Shown: positions 45,482 to 53,550 of the stretch, in pieces
Numbering within the stretch: the first letter of the stretch is position 1
Layout: every line of letters begins with the position of its first letter
Assembly: GCA_945923775.1 (NCBI GenBank)
Contig: CAMELR010000009.1
Location: 1-64,000 of the forward strand
Source of the DNA: an uncultured Clostridia bacterium
Lineage (GTDB): Bacteria; Bacillota; Clostridia; Oscillospirales; Ruminococcaceae
Length of the DNA stretch: 64,000 bases
Direction of reading: 5' to 3'
Notes under the pieces: generated by a model
What the model saw: only the letters and a program-made list of their open reading frames with translations
Told to the model about the DNA's origin: nothing
The model's database searches: none
Translations under genes and position numbers: made by a program

Positions 45482-46212
45482 ACAGAGGTTTCTACTACGC
45501 CTGCAACGGCATGATAATGAACCAGCGCAAGCTGGACTGCATAGGCAACAATCTAACTAATATGTCCACGCCGGGCTACAAGCGCGACACGATAATCACC
45601 AACCGCTTCCAGGAGCAGATGATACTCGTGAAGCACCGCGAGGAGCTTTCCGGAACATTCGCGCAGACATATGTCGATACTTCCTACACCGACCTGGGGC
45701 AGGGTACTTTCGAGTACACCGGGACTCCGTTCGATGTTGCGATAAACGGCGACGTTTACTTCAACATCGCGGGCTACAACGGCGAGAACATGCTCACCCG
45801 CAACGGTCAGTGGGAGCTTGACGCTGAGGGCTATCTGTGCCTTTCCAACTCCGGCAGGATACTCGGCGAGAACGGCGAAATATACCTCGGAAACAAGGAT
45901 TTCGTCATCGACAACGACGGCGCGATTTATCAGGACGGTCAGCTTGTGGACAGACTGCGGCTCTCATACATCGACCCCGAGGGCAACGTCGACAAGTTCG
46001 GCGCGAATATGTTCACTTCCGTGCAGGCCGGGGACGTTCCGGCGGGCACACGCTATGAGATAATCCAGGGCGCTTATGAGCGCTCCAACATAGACGTCAA
46101 CTACGAAATGACCATGATGATGAACGCCAACCGTATCTACGAGGCTTCCAGCACGCTTGCAAAGCTGTATGACTCGATGAACCAGAAGGCAACGTCACTC
46201 TGCAAGATTTAA
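45478..46212 (+). CDS. flgF: Flagellar basal-body rod protein FlgF/FlgG-like
   Basis: A 244-residue rod protein. The N-terminal MNRGFYYACNGMIMNQRKLDCIGNNLTNMSTPGYK and the C-terminal helix with ERSNIDVNYEMTMMMNANRIY are the rod/hook family ends. It starts with TTG at 45478, overlapping the fliA stop. Together with the following gene it forms the distal-rod pair that in Bacillus is named flhO/flhP. Which of the two corresponds to FlgF is uncertain. Confidence 0.8.
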   Translation: MNRGFYYACNGMIMNQRKLDCIGNNLTNMSTPGYKRDTIITNRFQEQMILVKHREELSGTFAQTYVDTSYTDLGQGTFEYTGTPFDVAINGDVYFNIAGYNGENMLTRNGQWELDAEGYLCLSNSGRILGENGEIYLGNKDFVIDNDGAIYQDGQLVDRLRLSYIDPEGNVDKFGANMFTSVQAGDVPAGTRYEIIQGAYERSNIDVNYEMTMMMNANRIYEASSTLAKLYDSMNQKATSLCKI

Positions 46213-46222
46213 GGAGTAAGTC

Positions 46223-46948
46223 ATGAATATAGCTTTCCATACCGGAAAAACCGCCATGATCGCTCAGGCGCAGGCTCTGAACGTTTACGGCAACAACATC
46301 GCGAACATCAACACCTACGGATACCAGACCGTGCGCCCGTCCTTCGCTGACTGTCTGTACTCCACGCAGCGCGCCACCGAGGCTGACTGGCAGACTGGTC
46401 ACGGCGCTTATATCCAGCGCACCGGCGTTATGTTCGATGAAAGCTCGTTCTACTACACCGAGAGGCCGCTGGATTTCGCGCTTCCCAACGAGGGATTCTT
46501 CGCGGTGGAGGATCGCTACGGCGACATCAACTACACCCGCGACGGCGCATTTGCAATGACCCAGGCGGACACCGGCGAGTGGTATCTCGTTTCCGGCAGC
46601 GGCGAGTATGTGCTTGACTACGACAACAACCGGATAGTTGTTCCGTTCAACGAGGACGGCACGGCTCCGGATTACGATACGCTCCGCGATATGGTGGGTG
46701 TGTTCAAATTCGACAACGTTTACGGTATCGACGCTGCGGCGGACAACCGCTACGCGGCTACCGAAAGAAGCGGCCCGGCTACGGCTGAGCGTACCTTTGA
46801 CAAGCTCCAGGGCGCCCTCGTTACTTCCAATGTCAGCCTTGCAGACCAGATGGTGAAGCTCATCGAAACTCAGCGCGCTTATCAGATAAGCTCCCGCGTG
46901 GTGACTACCTCGGACGAGTTCACCAGACTTGCTAATAACCTCAGATAA
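46223..46948 (+). CDS. flgG: Flagellar distal rod protein FlgG-like
   Basis: A 241-residue rod protein with ALNVYGNNIANINTYGYQT near residue 18 and the typical C terminus LIETQRAYQISSRVVTTSDEF. The ATG at 46223 follows AAGGAGTAAGTC. The FlgG-type C terminus supports the call over FlgF, but the family members are very similar. Confidence 0.8.
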   Translation: MNIAFHTGKTAMIAQAQALNVYGNNIANINTYGYQTVRPSFADCLYSTQRATEADWQTGHGAYIQRTGVMFDESSFYYTERPLDFALPNEGFFAVEDRYGDINYTRDGAFAMTQADTGEWYLVSGSGEYVLDYDNNRIVVPFNEDGTAPDYDTLRDMVGVFKFDNVYGIDAAADNRYAATERSGPATAERTFDKLQGALVTSNVSLADQMVKLIETQRAYQISSRVVTTSDEFTRLANNLR

Positions 46949-46953
46949 TAGCC

Positions 46954-46990
46954 TGCGGGACACGGCGCGAGCTGTTCCCGCATATTTATT
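46954..46990 (+). terminator. Weak terminator-like hairpin before cheC
   Basis: TGCGGGACA (46954-46962) pairs with TGTTCCCGCA (46973-46982) with one bulge, followed by TATTTATT. The imperfect U tract makes partial termination more likely than full. Confidence 0.4.
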
Positions 46991-47007
46991 AAAATCAGGA
47001 GAAAAAG

Positions 47008-47625
47008 ATGCTAAAAAATTATGACGACCTGTCACCGGTGGCTATCGACTGCCTCCGCGAGATAGGAAATATCGGTTCCGGAAGCGCGGCTTCCTCGCTC
47101 TCAGAAATGCTCGGCAAGACCATCGAGATGAAGGTGCCGAATGTCTGCGTGCTTGAATATCAGCAGATAATCGACGCGATGGGAGGTCCCGAGAAGGTCA
47201 TTACAGGTATCCTTGTGCGCCTTGAGGGCGACATCAAGGGCATGATGATGTTCCTGCTGGAGGACAGCTTCGCTCAGGTGGTGCTTTCCACATTCATGAA
47301 TGCGGAAAACGTCCAGGTCACAAAGCTCGGCGATATGGAGCTTTCAGTCATCACCGAGATGGGCAATATCATGGCGGGCAGCTACCTCCGCGCGCTCAGC
47401 ACGCTGACAGGGCTTACCATTGATATGAGCATTCCTTCCATGACCGTGGATATGCTCGGCGCTATAATGAGCGTCCCGATAACCGAATTTGCACAGGTCG
47501 GCGATAAGGTGCTGTTCATCGACGACGGCTTCAAGATCGACGGCGTTGCAATCAAGTCTAATATTATTCTTATCCCCGAGATGGAGTCTCTCGAAACTCT
47601 CATGAAGAAACTTGGTGTTATGTGA
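47008..47625 (+). CDS. cheC: CheY-P phosphatase CheC
   Basis: A 205-residue chemotaxis phosphatase. Both active-site motifs are intact: CLREIGNIGSGSA near residue 15 and VITEMGNIMAGSY near residue 115, each with the Glu and Asn needed to remove phosphate from CheY-P. CheC is also inhibited by binding CheD, which is encoded immediately downstream and overlaps its stop codon. An AGGAG site precedes the ATG. Confidence 0.93.
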   Translation: MLKNYDDLSPVAIDCLREIGNIGSGSAASSLSEMLGKTIEMKVPNVCVLEYQQIIDAMGGPEKVITGILVRLEGDIKGMMMFLLEDSFAQVVLSTFMNAENVQVTKLGDMELSVITEMGNIMAGSYLRALSTLTGLTIDMSIPSMTVDMLGAIMSVPITEFAQVGDKVLFIDDGFKIDGVAIKSNIILIPEMESLETLMKKLGVM

Positions 47626-48104
47626 TGGCTAATCTGACGATAGGTATTTCCGACCTGAAGGTGTGCAGGCCGCCGGACGTCCTTGTCACCTATGCGCTTG
47701 GCTCCTGCGTCGGTATCTGCCTGCTGGACAGCGTTGCGGGCGTCGGAGGTCTTTCGCATATCATGCTTCCGGACAGCACCCAGGCTACCAACGGAGCCGC
47801 TACTCCGATGAGATTCGCGGATACCGCTATCCCGATGCTCATCAGGGAGATGGTGAAGCTCGGAGCAAGCAGAAACCGCATTAAGGCGAAGATCGCCGGG
47901 GGCGCCGTAATGTTCGCGACGGCGAGCGAGCGTTTCAACATCGGCGAGCGGAACATTCAGGCGGTAAAGGCGGCGCTCCGCAGGGAGGGTATCCCGATAG
48001 TCGCCGAGGATACGGGACTGAACTACGGCCGCACAGTGTTCTTCTACCCCGAAACGGGCATAATGGAGATACGCGCAGCCTCCATGGGCAACAAACAACT
48101 TTAA
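47625..48104 (+). CDS. cheD: Chemoreceptor glutamine deamidase CheD
   Basis: A 159-residue deamidase that converts receptor Gln to Glu and binds CheC. Catalytic Cys28 in ALGSCVGICL, His45 in LSHIMLP and Thr22 are all present. The ATG at 47625 shares a base with the cheC TGA; an in-frame GTG three bases earlier is also possible. It is the last gene of the locus, followed by a terminator. The matching receptors, cheA and cheW, are not in this locus. Confidence 0.93.
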   Translation: MANLTIGISDLKVCRPPDVLVTYALGSCVGICLLDSVAGVGGLSHIMLPDSTQATNGAATPMRFADTAIPMLIREMVKLGASRNRIKAKIAGGAVMFATASERFNIGERNIQAVKAALRREGIPIVAEDTGLNYGRTVFFYPETGIMEIRAASMGNKQL

Positions 48105-48107
48105 ACG

Positions 48108-48129
48108 ACCGCCGAAAGGCGGTTTTTTT
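48108..48129 (+). terminator. Intrinsic terminator ending the flagellar/chemotaxis locus
   Basis: A 6-bp stem ACCGCC (48108-48113) / GGCGGT (48118-48123), GAAA tetraloop, then TTTTTT. Confidence 0.88.
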
Positions 48130-48226
48130 CTGCACCCGGTTAGCATGCACTAAGCCTTAATGGTTAATTCCAACATGATGATTATGTGAAAATTGCATAA
48201 AAAAACTAAAACAAAACCTTTACCTA

Positions 48227-48255
48227 TTTACAAATTGAAGAATTTGTGATAAAAT
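48227..48255 (+). promoter_or_regulatory. Sigma-A promoter of the pyruvate:ferredoxin oxidoreductase gene
   Basis: TTTACA (48227-48232), 17-base spacer, TAAAAT (48250-48255). It leaves a structured leader of about 95 bases. Confidence 0.65.
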
Positions 48256-48272
48256 AAAAATAAGCTTAATGG

Positions 48273-48332
48273 ATACCCTGACTGCCTGGCGCGGACAGGG
48301 TATTAGTCGCAGGCGGGACGTTCGTCAGCCTG
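48273..48332 (+). promoter_or_regulatory. Structured 5' leader of unknown function
   Basis: Two consecutive stem-loops: ATACCCTG (48273-48280) / CAGGGTAT (48296-48303), and CAGGC...GAC (48310-48319) with a GTTC loop closing on GTC...GCCTG (48324-48332). They end about ten bases before the AGGAGG site. No known riboswitch motif was recognised. It could stabilise the mRNA or be regulatory. Confidence 0.55.
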
Positions 48333-48355
48333 TATAATTAAAGGAGGAAAATCCA

Positions 48356-51300
48356 ATGGCAAAAAGAGAAATGCAAACAATGGATGGCAACAACGCTGCG
48401 GCTCACGTGTCCTATGCGTTTACTGATTTAGCTGCTATCTACCCCATCACCCCGTCGTCAGTTATGGCAGAGGTGACCGACTCCTGGTCCACCGCAGGCG
48501 TTAAGAACATCTTCGGCGAGCAGGTAAAGGTAGTTGAGATGCAGTCCGAGGCGGGCGCTGCAGGTGCAGTTCACGGCTCCCTTTCCGCAGGTGCGCTGAC
48601 CACCACTTACACCGCGTCACAGGGTCTGCTGCTCATGATCCCGAATATGTACAAGATCGCAGGCGAGCTTCTTCCGTCGGTTATCCACGTTTCCGCACGT
48701 GCCGTAGCTTCCCATGCGCTTTCTATCTTCGGCGACCACAGCGATATCTACGCATGTCGTCAGACCGGTTATGCAATGCTCTGCTCCACTAACCCTCAGG
48801 AGGTTATGGACCTCGGCGCAGTTGCTCACCTTTCCGCTATCAAGGGCAGAGTTCCGTTCCTGCACTTCTTCGACGGCTTCCGTACCTCCCATGAGATCCA
48901 GAAGATCGAGAAGTGGGACTACGAGACTCTCAAGGGCATGGTTGATATGGACGCTGTTCAGGCGTTCCGCGACAGAGCCCTCAATCCTGAGAAGCCCGTA
49001 CTCCACGGCACAGCTCAGAACCCGGATATCTTCTTCCAGGCTCGCGAGGCTTGCAACACCTACTACAACAACGTACCGAACGTAGTTACCGAGTACATGA
49101 ACAAGGTAAACGCAGAGATCGGTACAGATTACAAGCTGTTCAACTACTACGGCGCTCCCGACGCTGAGGAAGTCATCGTAGCAATGGGCTCCGTATGCGA
49201 CACCATCGAGGAGACCATCGACTACCTGCTCAAGCAGGGCAGAAAGGTCGGCCTTGTAAAGGTAAGACTGTACAGACCGTTCGTTTCCTCCGCATTCACC
49301 GCCGCTATCCCTGCAACAGTTAAGAAGATCTCCGTACTCGACAGAACAAAGGAGCCTGGTTCCCTCGGCGAGCCGCTGTACCTCGATGTAGTTGCAGCCC
49401 TCAAGAAGGAGAACAAGTTCCAGGACGCTCAGGTATTCACCGGCCGTTACGGTCTTGGTTCCAAGGACTGCAACCCGGCTCAGATCATCGCTGTTTACAA
49501 CAACACCACAAAGCCGGTATTCACACTGGGTATCAACGACGATGTAACTCATCTGTCCCTCGATATCACCGAGAACCCGAACACCACTCCGGAAGGCACA
49601 ACATGCTGCAAGTTCTGGGGTCTTGGCTCTGATGGCACCGTTGGCGCTAACAAGAACTCCATCAAGATCATCGGCGACCACACCGACATGTACGCGCAGG
49701 CTTACTTCGCTTACGACTCCAAGAAGTCCGGCGGCGTTACAATTTCTCACCTGCGTTTCGGTAAGACTCCGATCAAGTCCACCTACTTCATCAACAAGGC
49801 TAACTTCGTTGCCTGTCACAACCCGTCATATATCGACAAGTACGATATGGTTCAGGACGTTGTTCCGGGCGGCTCCTTCCTGCTGAACTGCCACTGGTCA
49901 GTTGACGAGCTGGACGAGAAGCTCCCCGCTCCGGTTAAGGCTTACATCGCTAAGAATAACATCAACTTCTACATCATCAACGCTAACAAGGTGGCAAGAG
50001 AGATCGGTCTGGGCAACAAGACCAACACCGTGCTCCAGTCCGCGTTCTTCTCCATCGCTAACATCATTCCGCCCGAGGACGCTATCACCTACATGAAGAA
50101 AATGGCGTACAAGTCCTTTGCAAAGAAGGGCGACGATATCGTCAACATGAACTACGCCGCTATCGAGAAGGGCGCCGGTGAGGTTATCAAGGTTGACGTT
50201 CCTGCAAGCTGGGCGAACGCCGAGGGCGAGCTTCCTACCCACAAGGCTGAGGGCGACAACAAGTTCCTGGTCGACTTCGTTAACAAGGTACAGATCCCCG
50301 TTAACGCACAGCGCGGCGACAAGATTCCGGTTTCCACATTCGTTGACATCGCCGACGGTACGTTCCCGCAGGGCTCCGCTGCTTACGAGAAGCGCGGTAT
50401 CGCGGTTGACGTTCCCGAGTGGATCCCCGAGAACTGTATCGAGTGTAACCAGTGTGCATTCGTCTGCCCGCACGCTGTAATCCGTCCGGTTATCATGAAC
50501 GCTGAAGAGGCTGCTGCGGCTCCCGCTTCCGTTAAGACCAAGGACGCTATGCAGCTCCCCGGCATGAAGTACACAATGGTCGTTTCTACTCTGGACTGCA
50601 CAGGCTGCGGCGTTTGCGCAAACATCTGCCCGGCTGGCGCAAAGGACAAGAGCAAGAGCGCTCTCGTTATGAAGCCCATCGAGACACAGATGGATCAGCA
50701 GCCGGTATTCGACTACGCTGTTTCCAAGGTTTCCGACAAGCCCGAGGTTCACGAGAAGTTCAAGGAGACCACCGTTAAGGGCTCCCAGTTCAAGCAGCCG
50801 CTGCTTGAATTCTCCGGCGCATGCGCAGGCTGCGGCGAGACTCCGTACGCTAAGATCGTTACTCAGCTCTTCGGCGACAGAATGTACATCGCAAACGCTA
50901 CAGGCTGCTCCTCTATCTGGGCAGGCTCTGAGCCGTCCACTCCGTACACCACCAACAAGGAGGGCAAGGGTCCGGCTTGGGCTAACTCCCTGTTCGAGGA
51001 TAACGCAGAGTTCGGTTACGGTATGTTCCTGGCTCAGGATACTCTGAGAAAGAGAGTTCAGAAGAAGCTGAAGGAAGCACGCGAGGTCGCTCATGATGAC
51101 GCTAAGGCACTCATCGACGAGTATTTCGCTACTGAGAACGACGGCAAGGCAAACGCAGCGGCTACCAAGAAGCTGGTAAGCGCTCTTGAGCAGTGCCCCG
51201 CAAAGGACGGCATCGTTGGCGAGATCCTCGCAGCTAAGAACTACCTCTCCAAGAAGAGCCAGTGGATCTTCGGCGGCGACGGCTGGGCTTACGATATCGG

Positions 51301-51925
51301 CTATGGCGGACTTGACCACGTTATTGCTTCCGGCAAGAACGTAAATATTCTCGTATTCGATACCGAGGTTTACTCCAACACCGGCGGACAGGCTTCCAAG
51401 GCTACCAACGTGGGCGCAGTTGCTCAGTTCGCAGCCGGCGGTAAGGACGTCAAAAAGAAGGATCTCGCAGGCATCGCAATGAGCTACGGCTACGTTTACG
51501 TTGCACAGATCTCCATGGGCGCTGACAAGAACCAGTGCTTAAAGGCTATCGCAGAGGCTGAGGCTTATGACGGTCCGTCCCTCATCATCGCTTACGCACC
51601 GTGCATCAACCACGGTATCAAGGGCGGTCTGACCATCGCTCAGCAGGTAGAGAAGGAAGCTGTAGAGGCTGGTTACTGGCACCTGTTCCGCTTCAACCCG
51701 GCTCTGGCAGACGAGGGCAAGAACCCGTTCTCCCTCGACAGCAAGGCTCCGACAGGCGATTACAAGGCATTTATGATGAGAGAGGTTCGCTACAACTCCC
51801 TCATGCGTGCTAACCCCGAGAGAGCCACCGTTCTGTTCGACAAGGCAGTTAAGAACGCGGCTGCTAAGTACAAGCACCTCGTTGAACTCCAGAACATGTA
51901 CGGCGACGAGTTCAAGCAGGACTAA
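48356..51925 (+). CDS. nifJ: Pyruvate:ferredoxin (flavodoxin) oxidoreductase
   Basis: An 1189-residue single-chain enzyme that turns pyruvate and CoA into acetyl-CoA and CO2 and reduces ferredoxin. The N-terminal domain has YPITPSSVMAE near residue 29. Two 4Fe-4S motifs, CIECNQCAFVCP (near 697) and CTGCGVCANICP (near 752), lie in the ferredoxin-like insert. The C-terminal TPP domain has CAGCGETPY, FGGDGWAYDIGYGG and TEVYSNTGGQ, plus the cluster-binding Cys. Codon use is strongly biased, as in cellobiose phosphorylase, indicating high expression. An AGGAGG site precedes the ATG. It is the central fermentative enzyme of obligate anaerobes. Confidence 0.97.
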   Translation: MAKREMQTMDGNNAAAHVSYAFTDLAAIYPITPSSVMAEVTDSWSTAGVKNIFGEQVKVVEMQSEAGAAGAVHGSLSAGALTTTYTASQGLLLMIPNMYKIAGELLPSVIHVSARAVASHALSIFGDHSDIYACRQTGYAMLCSTNPQEVMDLGAVAHLSAIKGRVPFLHFFDGFRTSHEIQKIEKWDYETLKGMVDMDAVQAFRDRALNPEKPVLHGTAQNPDIFFQAREACNTYYNNVPNVVTEYMNKVNAEIGTDYKLFNYYGAPDAEEVIVAMGSVCDTIEETIDYLLKQGRKVGLVKVRLYRPFVSSAFTAAIPATVKKISVLDRTKEPGSLGEPLYLDVVAALKKENKFQDAQVFTGRYGLGSKDCNPAQIIAVYNNTTKPVFTLGINDDVTHLSLDITENPNTTPEGTTCCKFWGLGSDGTVGANKNSIKIIGDHTDMYAQAYFAYDSKKSGGVTISHLRFGKTPIKSTYFINKANFVACHNPSYIDKYDMVQDVVPGGSFLLNCHWSVDELDEKLPAPVKAYIAKNNINFYIINANKVAREIGLGNKTNTVLQSAFFSIANIIPPEDAITYMKKMAYKSFAKKGDDIVNMNYAAIEKGAGEVIKVDVPASWANAEGELPTHKAEGDNKFLVDFVNKVQIPVNAQRGDKIPVSTFVDIADGTFPQGSAAYEKRGIAVDVPEWIPENCIECNQCAFVCPHAVIRPVIMNAEEAAAAPASVKTKDAMQLPGMKYTMVVSTLDCTGCGVCANICPAGAKDKSKSALVMKPIETQMDQQPVFDYAVSKVSDKPEVHEKFKETTVKGSQFKQPLLEFSGACAGCGETPYAKIVTQLFGDRMYIANATGCSSIWAGSEPSTPYTTNKEGKGPAWANSLFEDNAEFGYGMFLAQDTLRKRVQKKLKEAREVAHDDAKALIDEYFATENDGKANAAATKKLVSALEQCPAKDGIVGEILAAKNYLSKKSQWIFGGDGWAYDIGYGGLDHVIASGKNVNILVFDTEVYSNTGGQASKATNVGAVAQFAAGGKDVKKKDLAGIAMSYGYVYVAQISMGADKNQCLKAIAEAEAYDGPSLIIAYAPCINHGIKGGLTIAQQVEKEAVEAGYWHLFRFNPALADEGKNPFSLDSKAPTGDYKAFMMREVRYNSLMRANPERATVLFDKAVKNAAAKYKHLVELQNMYGDEFKQD

Positions 51926-51955
51926 TTATTTGAATTAATGCGCATTTGCGCGTTT

Positions 51956-51986
51956 AAGCCCCAGCGGAGTCCGCTGGGGCTTTTCC
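51956..51986 (+). terminator. Intrinsic terminator of the pyruvate:ferredoxin oxidoreductase gene
   Basis: A 13-bp stem AAGCCCCAGCGGA (51956-51968) / TCCGCTGGGGCTT (51970-51982), then TTCC. The one-base loop implies that the inner pairs open. TTTT is present at 51981-51984. Confidence 0.8.
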
Positions 51987-52063
51987 TTGTTATGCAACTT
52001 TCTCATTGTGATTTTTCTGCAACTAATGACTTCCATCACCATATAAGTCGCAGAAAAGGTCAG

Positions 52064-52093
52064 AAAAATGCGCCCTCCATGAAAAAGGGCGCA
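52064..52093 (-). terminator. Intrinsic terminator of the ten-gene minus-strand operon
   Basis: On the minus strand TGCGCCCT (52093-52086), loop, AGGGCGCA (52076-52069), then TTTTT (52068-52064). Confidence 0.85.
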
Positions 52094-52098
52094 ATATT

Positions 52099-52929
52099 TT
52101 ATGCGTTGTGGATATCCTTTATCGCCTGAGTTACCAGCTTCTTAAAAAGCGGAGCAACTCTGTCGGCGGTCTCCTGAACCTCCGCGTGGGTGAGGGGATT
52201 CACCGATATTCCCGCCGCGAGGTTGCTTATGCAGGAGATACCGCATATCTCCATTCCTGCGTGGCGCGCCGCTATCGCTTCGATGGCGGTGGACATTCCC
52301 ACTGCGTCAGCGCCCAGGCGCTCGTATGCGCGTATCTCAGCGGGGGTCTCGTACTGCGGACCGGTGGTCTGGATATACACGCCCTTGCGGAGCGGTACTC
52401 CGGCAGTAACTGCGGCGTTTTCGATTATCTTCCGCAGGCGGCGGCTGTACACCTCGGACATATCCGGGAAGCGCACGCCCAGTTCGTCAATATTCTCACC
52501 GATGAGCGGCGAGGGAACCGACATGGATATCTGGTCGGTTATCAGCATGAAATCGCCTGCGTTGAAGCTGCGGTTTATTCCGCCTGCCGCGTTCGTCAGG
52601 AACAGCACCTTTGCGCCCATCAGCTTCATCAGCCGAATGGGGAGCACTACGTCCTGCGGCTTGTAGCCCTCGTAGTAATGCACTCTGCCCTGCATTGCTA
52701 CTATCGGAACGCCGCCCGCATAGCCGAACACGAAGCGTCCCTTGTGACCCGGGACTGTAGATACCGGGAATCCCTCGATATCGTGGTAATCCAGCGTTTC
52801 AACGACTTCCATCGTGTCCGCGTAGTCGCCGAGACCGCTGCCCAGTATCAGCGCTATCTCAGGCTTGAATGTGATCTTCTTCTGCACGCATTCGAAGCAC
52901 TTCATCAGCTTTTCGTAATTTTCGTTCAT
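52099..52929 (-). CDS. punA: Purine nucleoside phosphorylase (trimeric PunA type)
   Basis: A 276-residue enzyme that splits inosine or guanosine with phosphate. Motifs: ILGSGLGDY near residue 27, GHKGRFVFG near residue 64, GRVHYYEGY near 85 and TNAAGG near 117. These place it in the PunA/human-type (trimeric) family, not DeoD. It overlaps the DUF2625-like gene by four bases and is the last gene of the operon, two genes after ahcY. Adenosine from AhcY is usually a poor substrate of this family unless deaminated first. Confidence 0.93.
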   Translation of the reverse strand: MNENYEKLMKCFECVQKKITFKPEIALILGSGLGDYADTMEVVETLDYHDIEGFPVSTVPGHKGRFVFGYAGGVPIVAMQGRVHYYEGYKPQDVVLPIRLMKLMGAKVLFLTNAAGGINRSFNAGDFMLITDQISMSVPSPLIGENIDELGVRFPDMSEVYSRRLRKIIENAAVTAGVPLRKGVYIQTTGPQYETPAEIRAYERLGADAVGMSTAIEAIAARHAGMEICGISCISNLAAGISVNPLTHAEVQETADRVAPLFKKLVTQAIKDIHNA

Positions 52930-53549
52930 TCTGCACCTCCATCGTTCGGCTCAGCATTATCCTGGCTGCTCAGTTTTTTCATGACCTCTATCTCAACGTC
53001 CTGGAGCTCTTTCATGGACACCGCCGCCGTGGAGCGCGGGTCATTCCCAGCTTCCGACCACAGGGGAGGGTACACGCTCACGCCCTTGTCCGCGGGAAGC
53101 TCGTCATAGAGCACACCGGGGCACTCCTTGATGTAGGGTCGGTAGAACTGTTCCATTTCCTCCCTGTTGCAGGCGAACTCAAGAAGCTCGTCGAAATTAT
53201 CGCCGAACTCCTCGACCATCAGCTCGTCCGGTGCGAGGTAAAGCAGCGTTCCCTGCTTGTCCAGACCGTAGATTCCTCCGAAAACGTCCTCGGCGACTAT
53301 CGTCATGCCCATTTCGGAAAGCCGTTCGTTGCGCTCAAAGAAATCCATTATTCCGCTGCCGAGGAAACGCAGCATTCCGTTTACGGAAACTCCGCCGGTT
53401 CCTGCGAGTATCGCCGCAAGCGGAGTGAACTCGCCGCCCTGGGCGCGGAGCTTCTTCGCCTTTTCTTCGTCCGGGGGGAGCACCTCTATGTCGCATTCCG
53501 AGGAATCGAACATTTTCTGGAGCTGCTCAAACTGTTCTTCGAAGGTCAT
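52926..53549 (-). CDS. DUF2625-like protein
   Basis: A 207-residue soluble, acidic protein. The pattern resembles DUF2625: a GGVSVNGMLRFLGSG segment, the VFGGIYGLDKQGTLLYLAPDEL block, and a helix ending in CNREEMEQFY. The family has no known function. It is tightly coupled on both sides: one base after ahcY and a four-base overlap with punA. An AdoHcy or purine-salvage related role is suggested only by location. Confidence 0.65.
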   Translation of the reverse strand: MTFEEQFEQLQKMFDSSECDIEVLPPDEEKAKKLRAQGGEFTPLAAILAGTGGVSVNGMLRFLGSGIMDFFERNERLSEMGMTIVAEDVFGGIYGLDKQGTLLYLAPDELMVEEFGDNFDELLEFACNREEMEQFYRPYIKECPGVLYDELPADKGVSVYPPLWSEAGNDPRSTAAVSMKELQDVEIEVMKKLSSQDNAEPNDGGAE

Positions 53550-53550
53550 G

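Noticed and set aside
48617-51319. Long minus-strand open frames opposite pyruvate:ferredoxin oxidoreductase
   Set aside because: Same cause: biased third positions in a highly expressed gene remove stop codons on the other strand. The plus-strand product is unmistakable.
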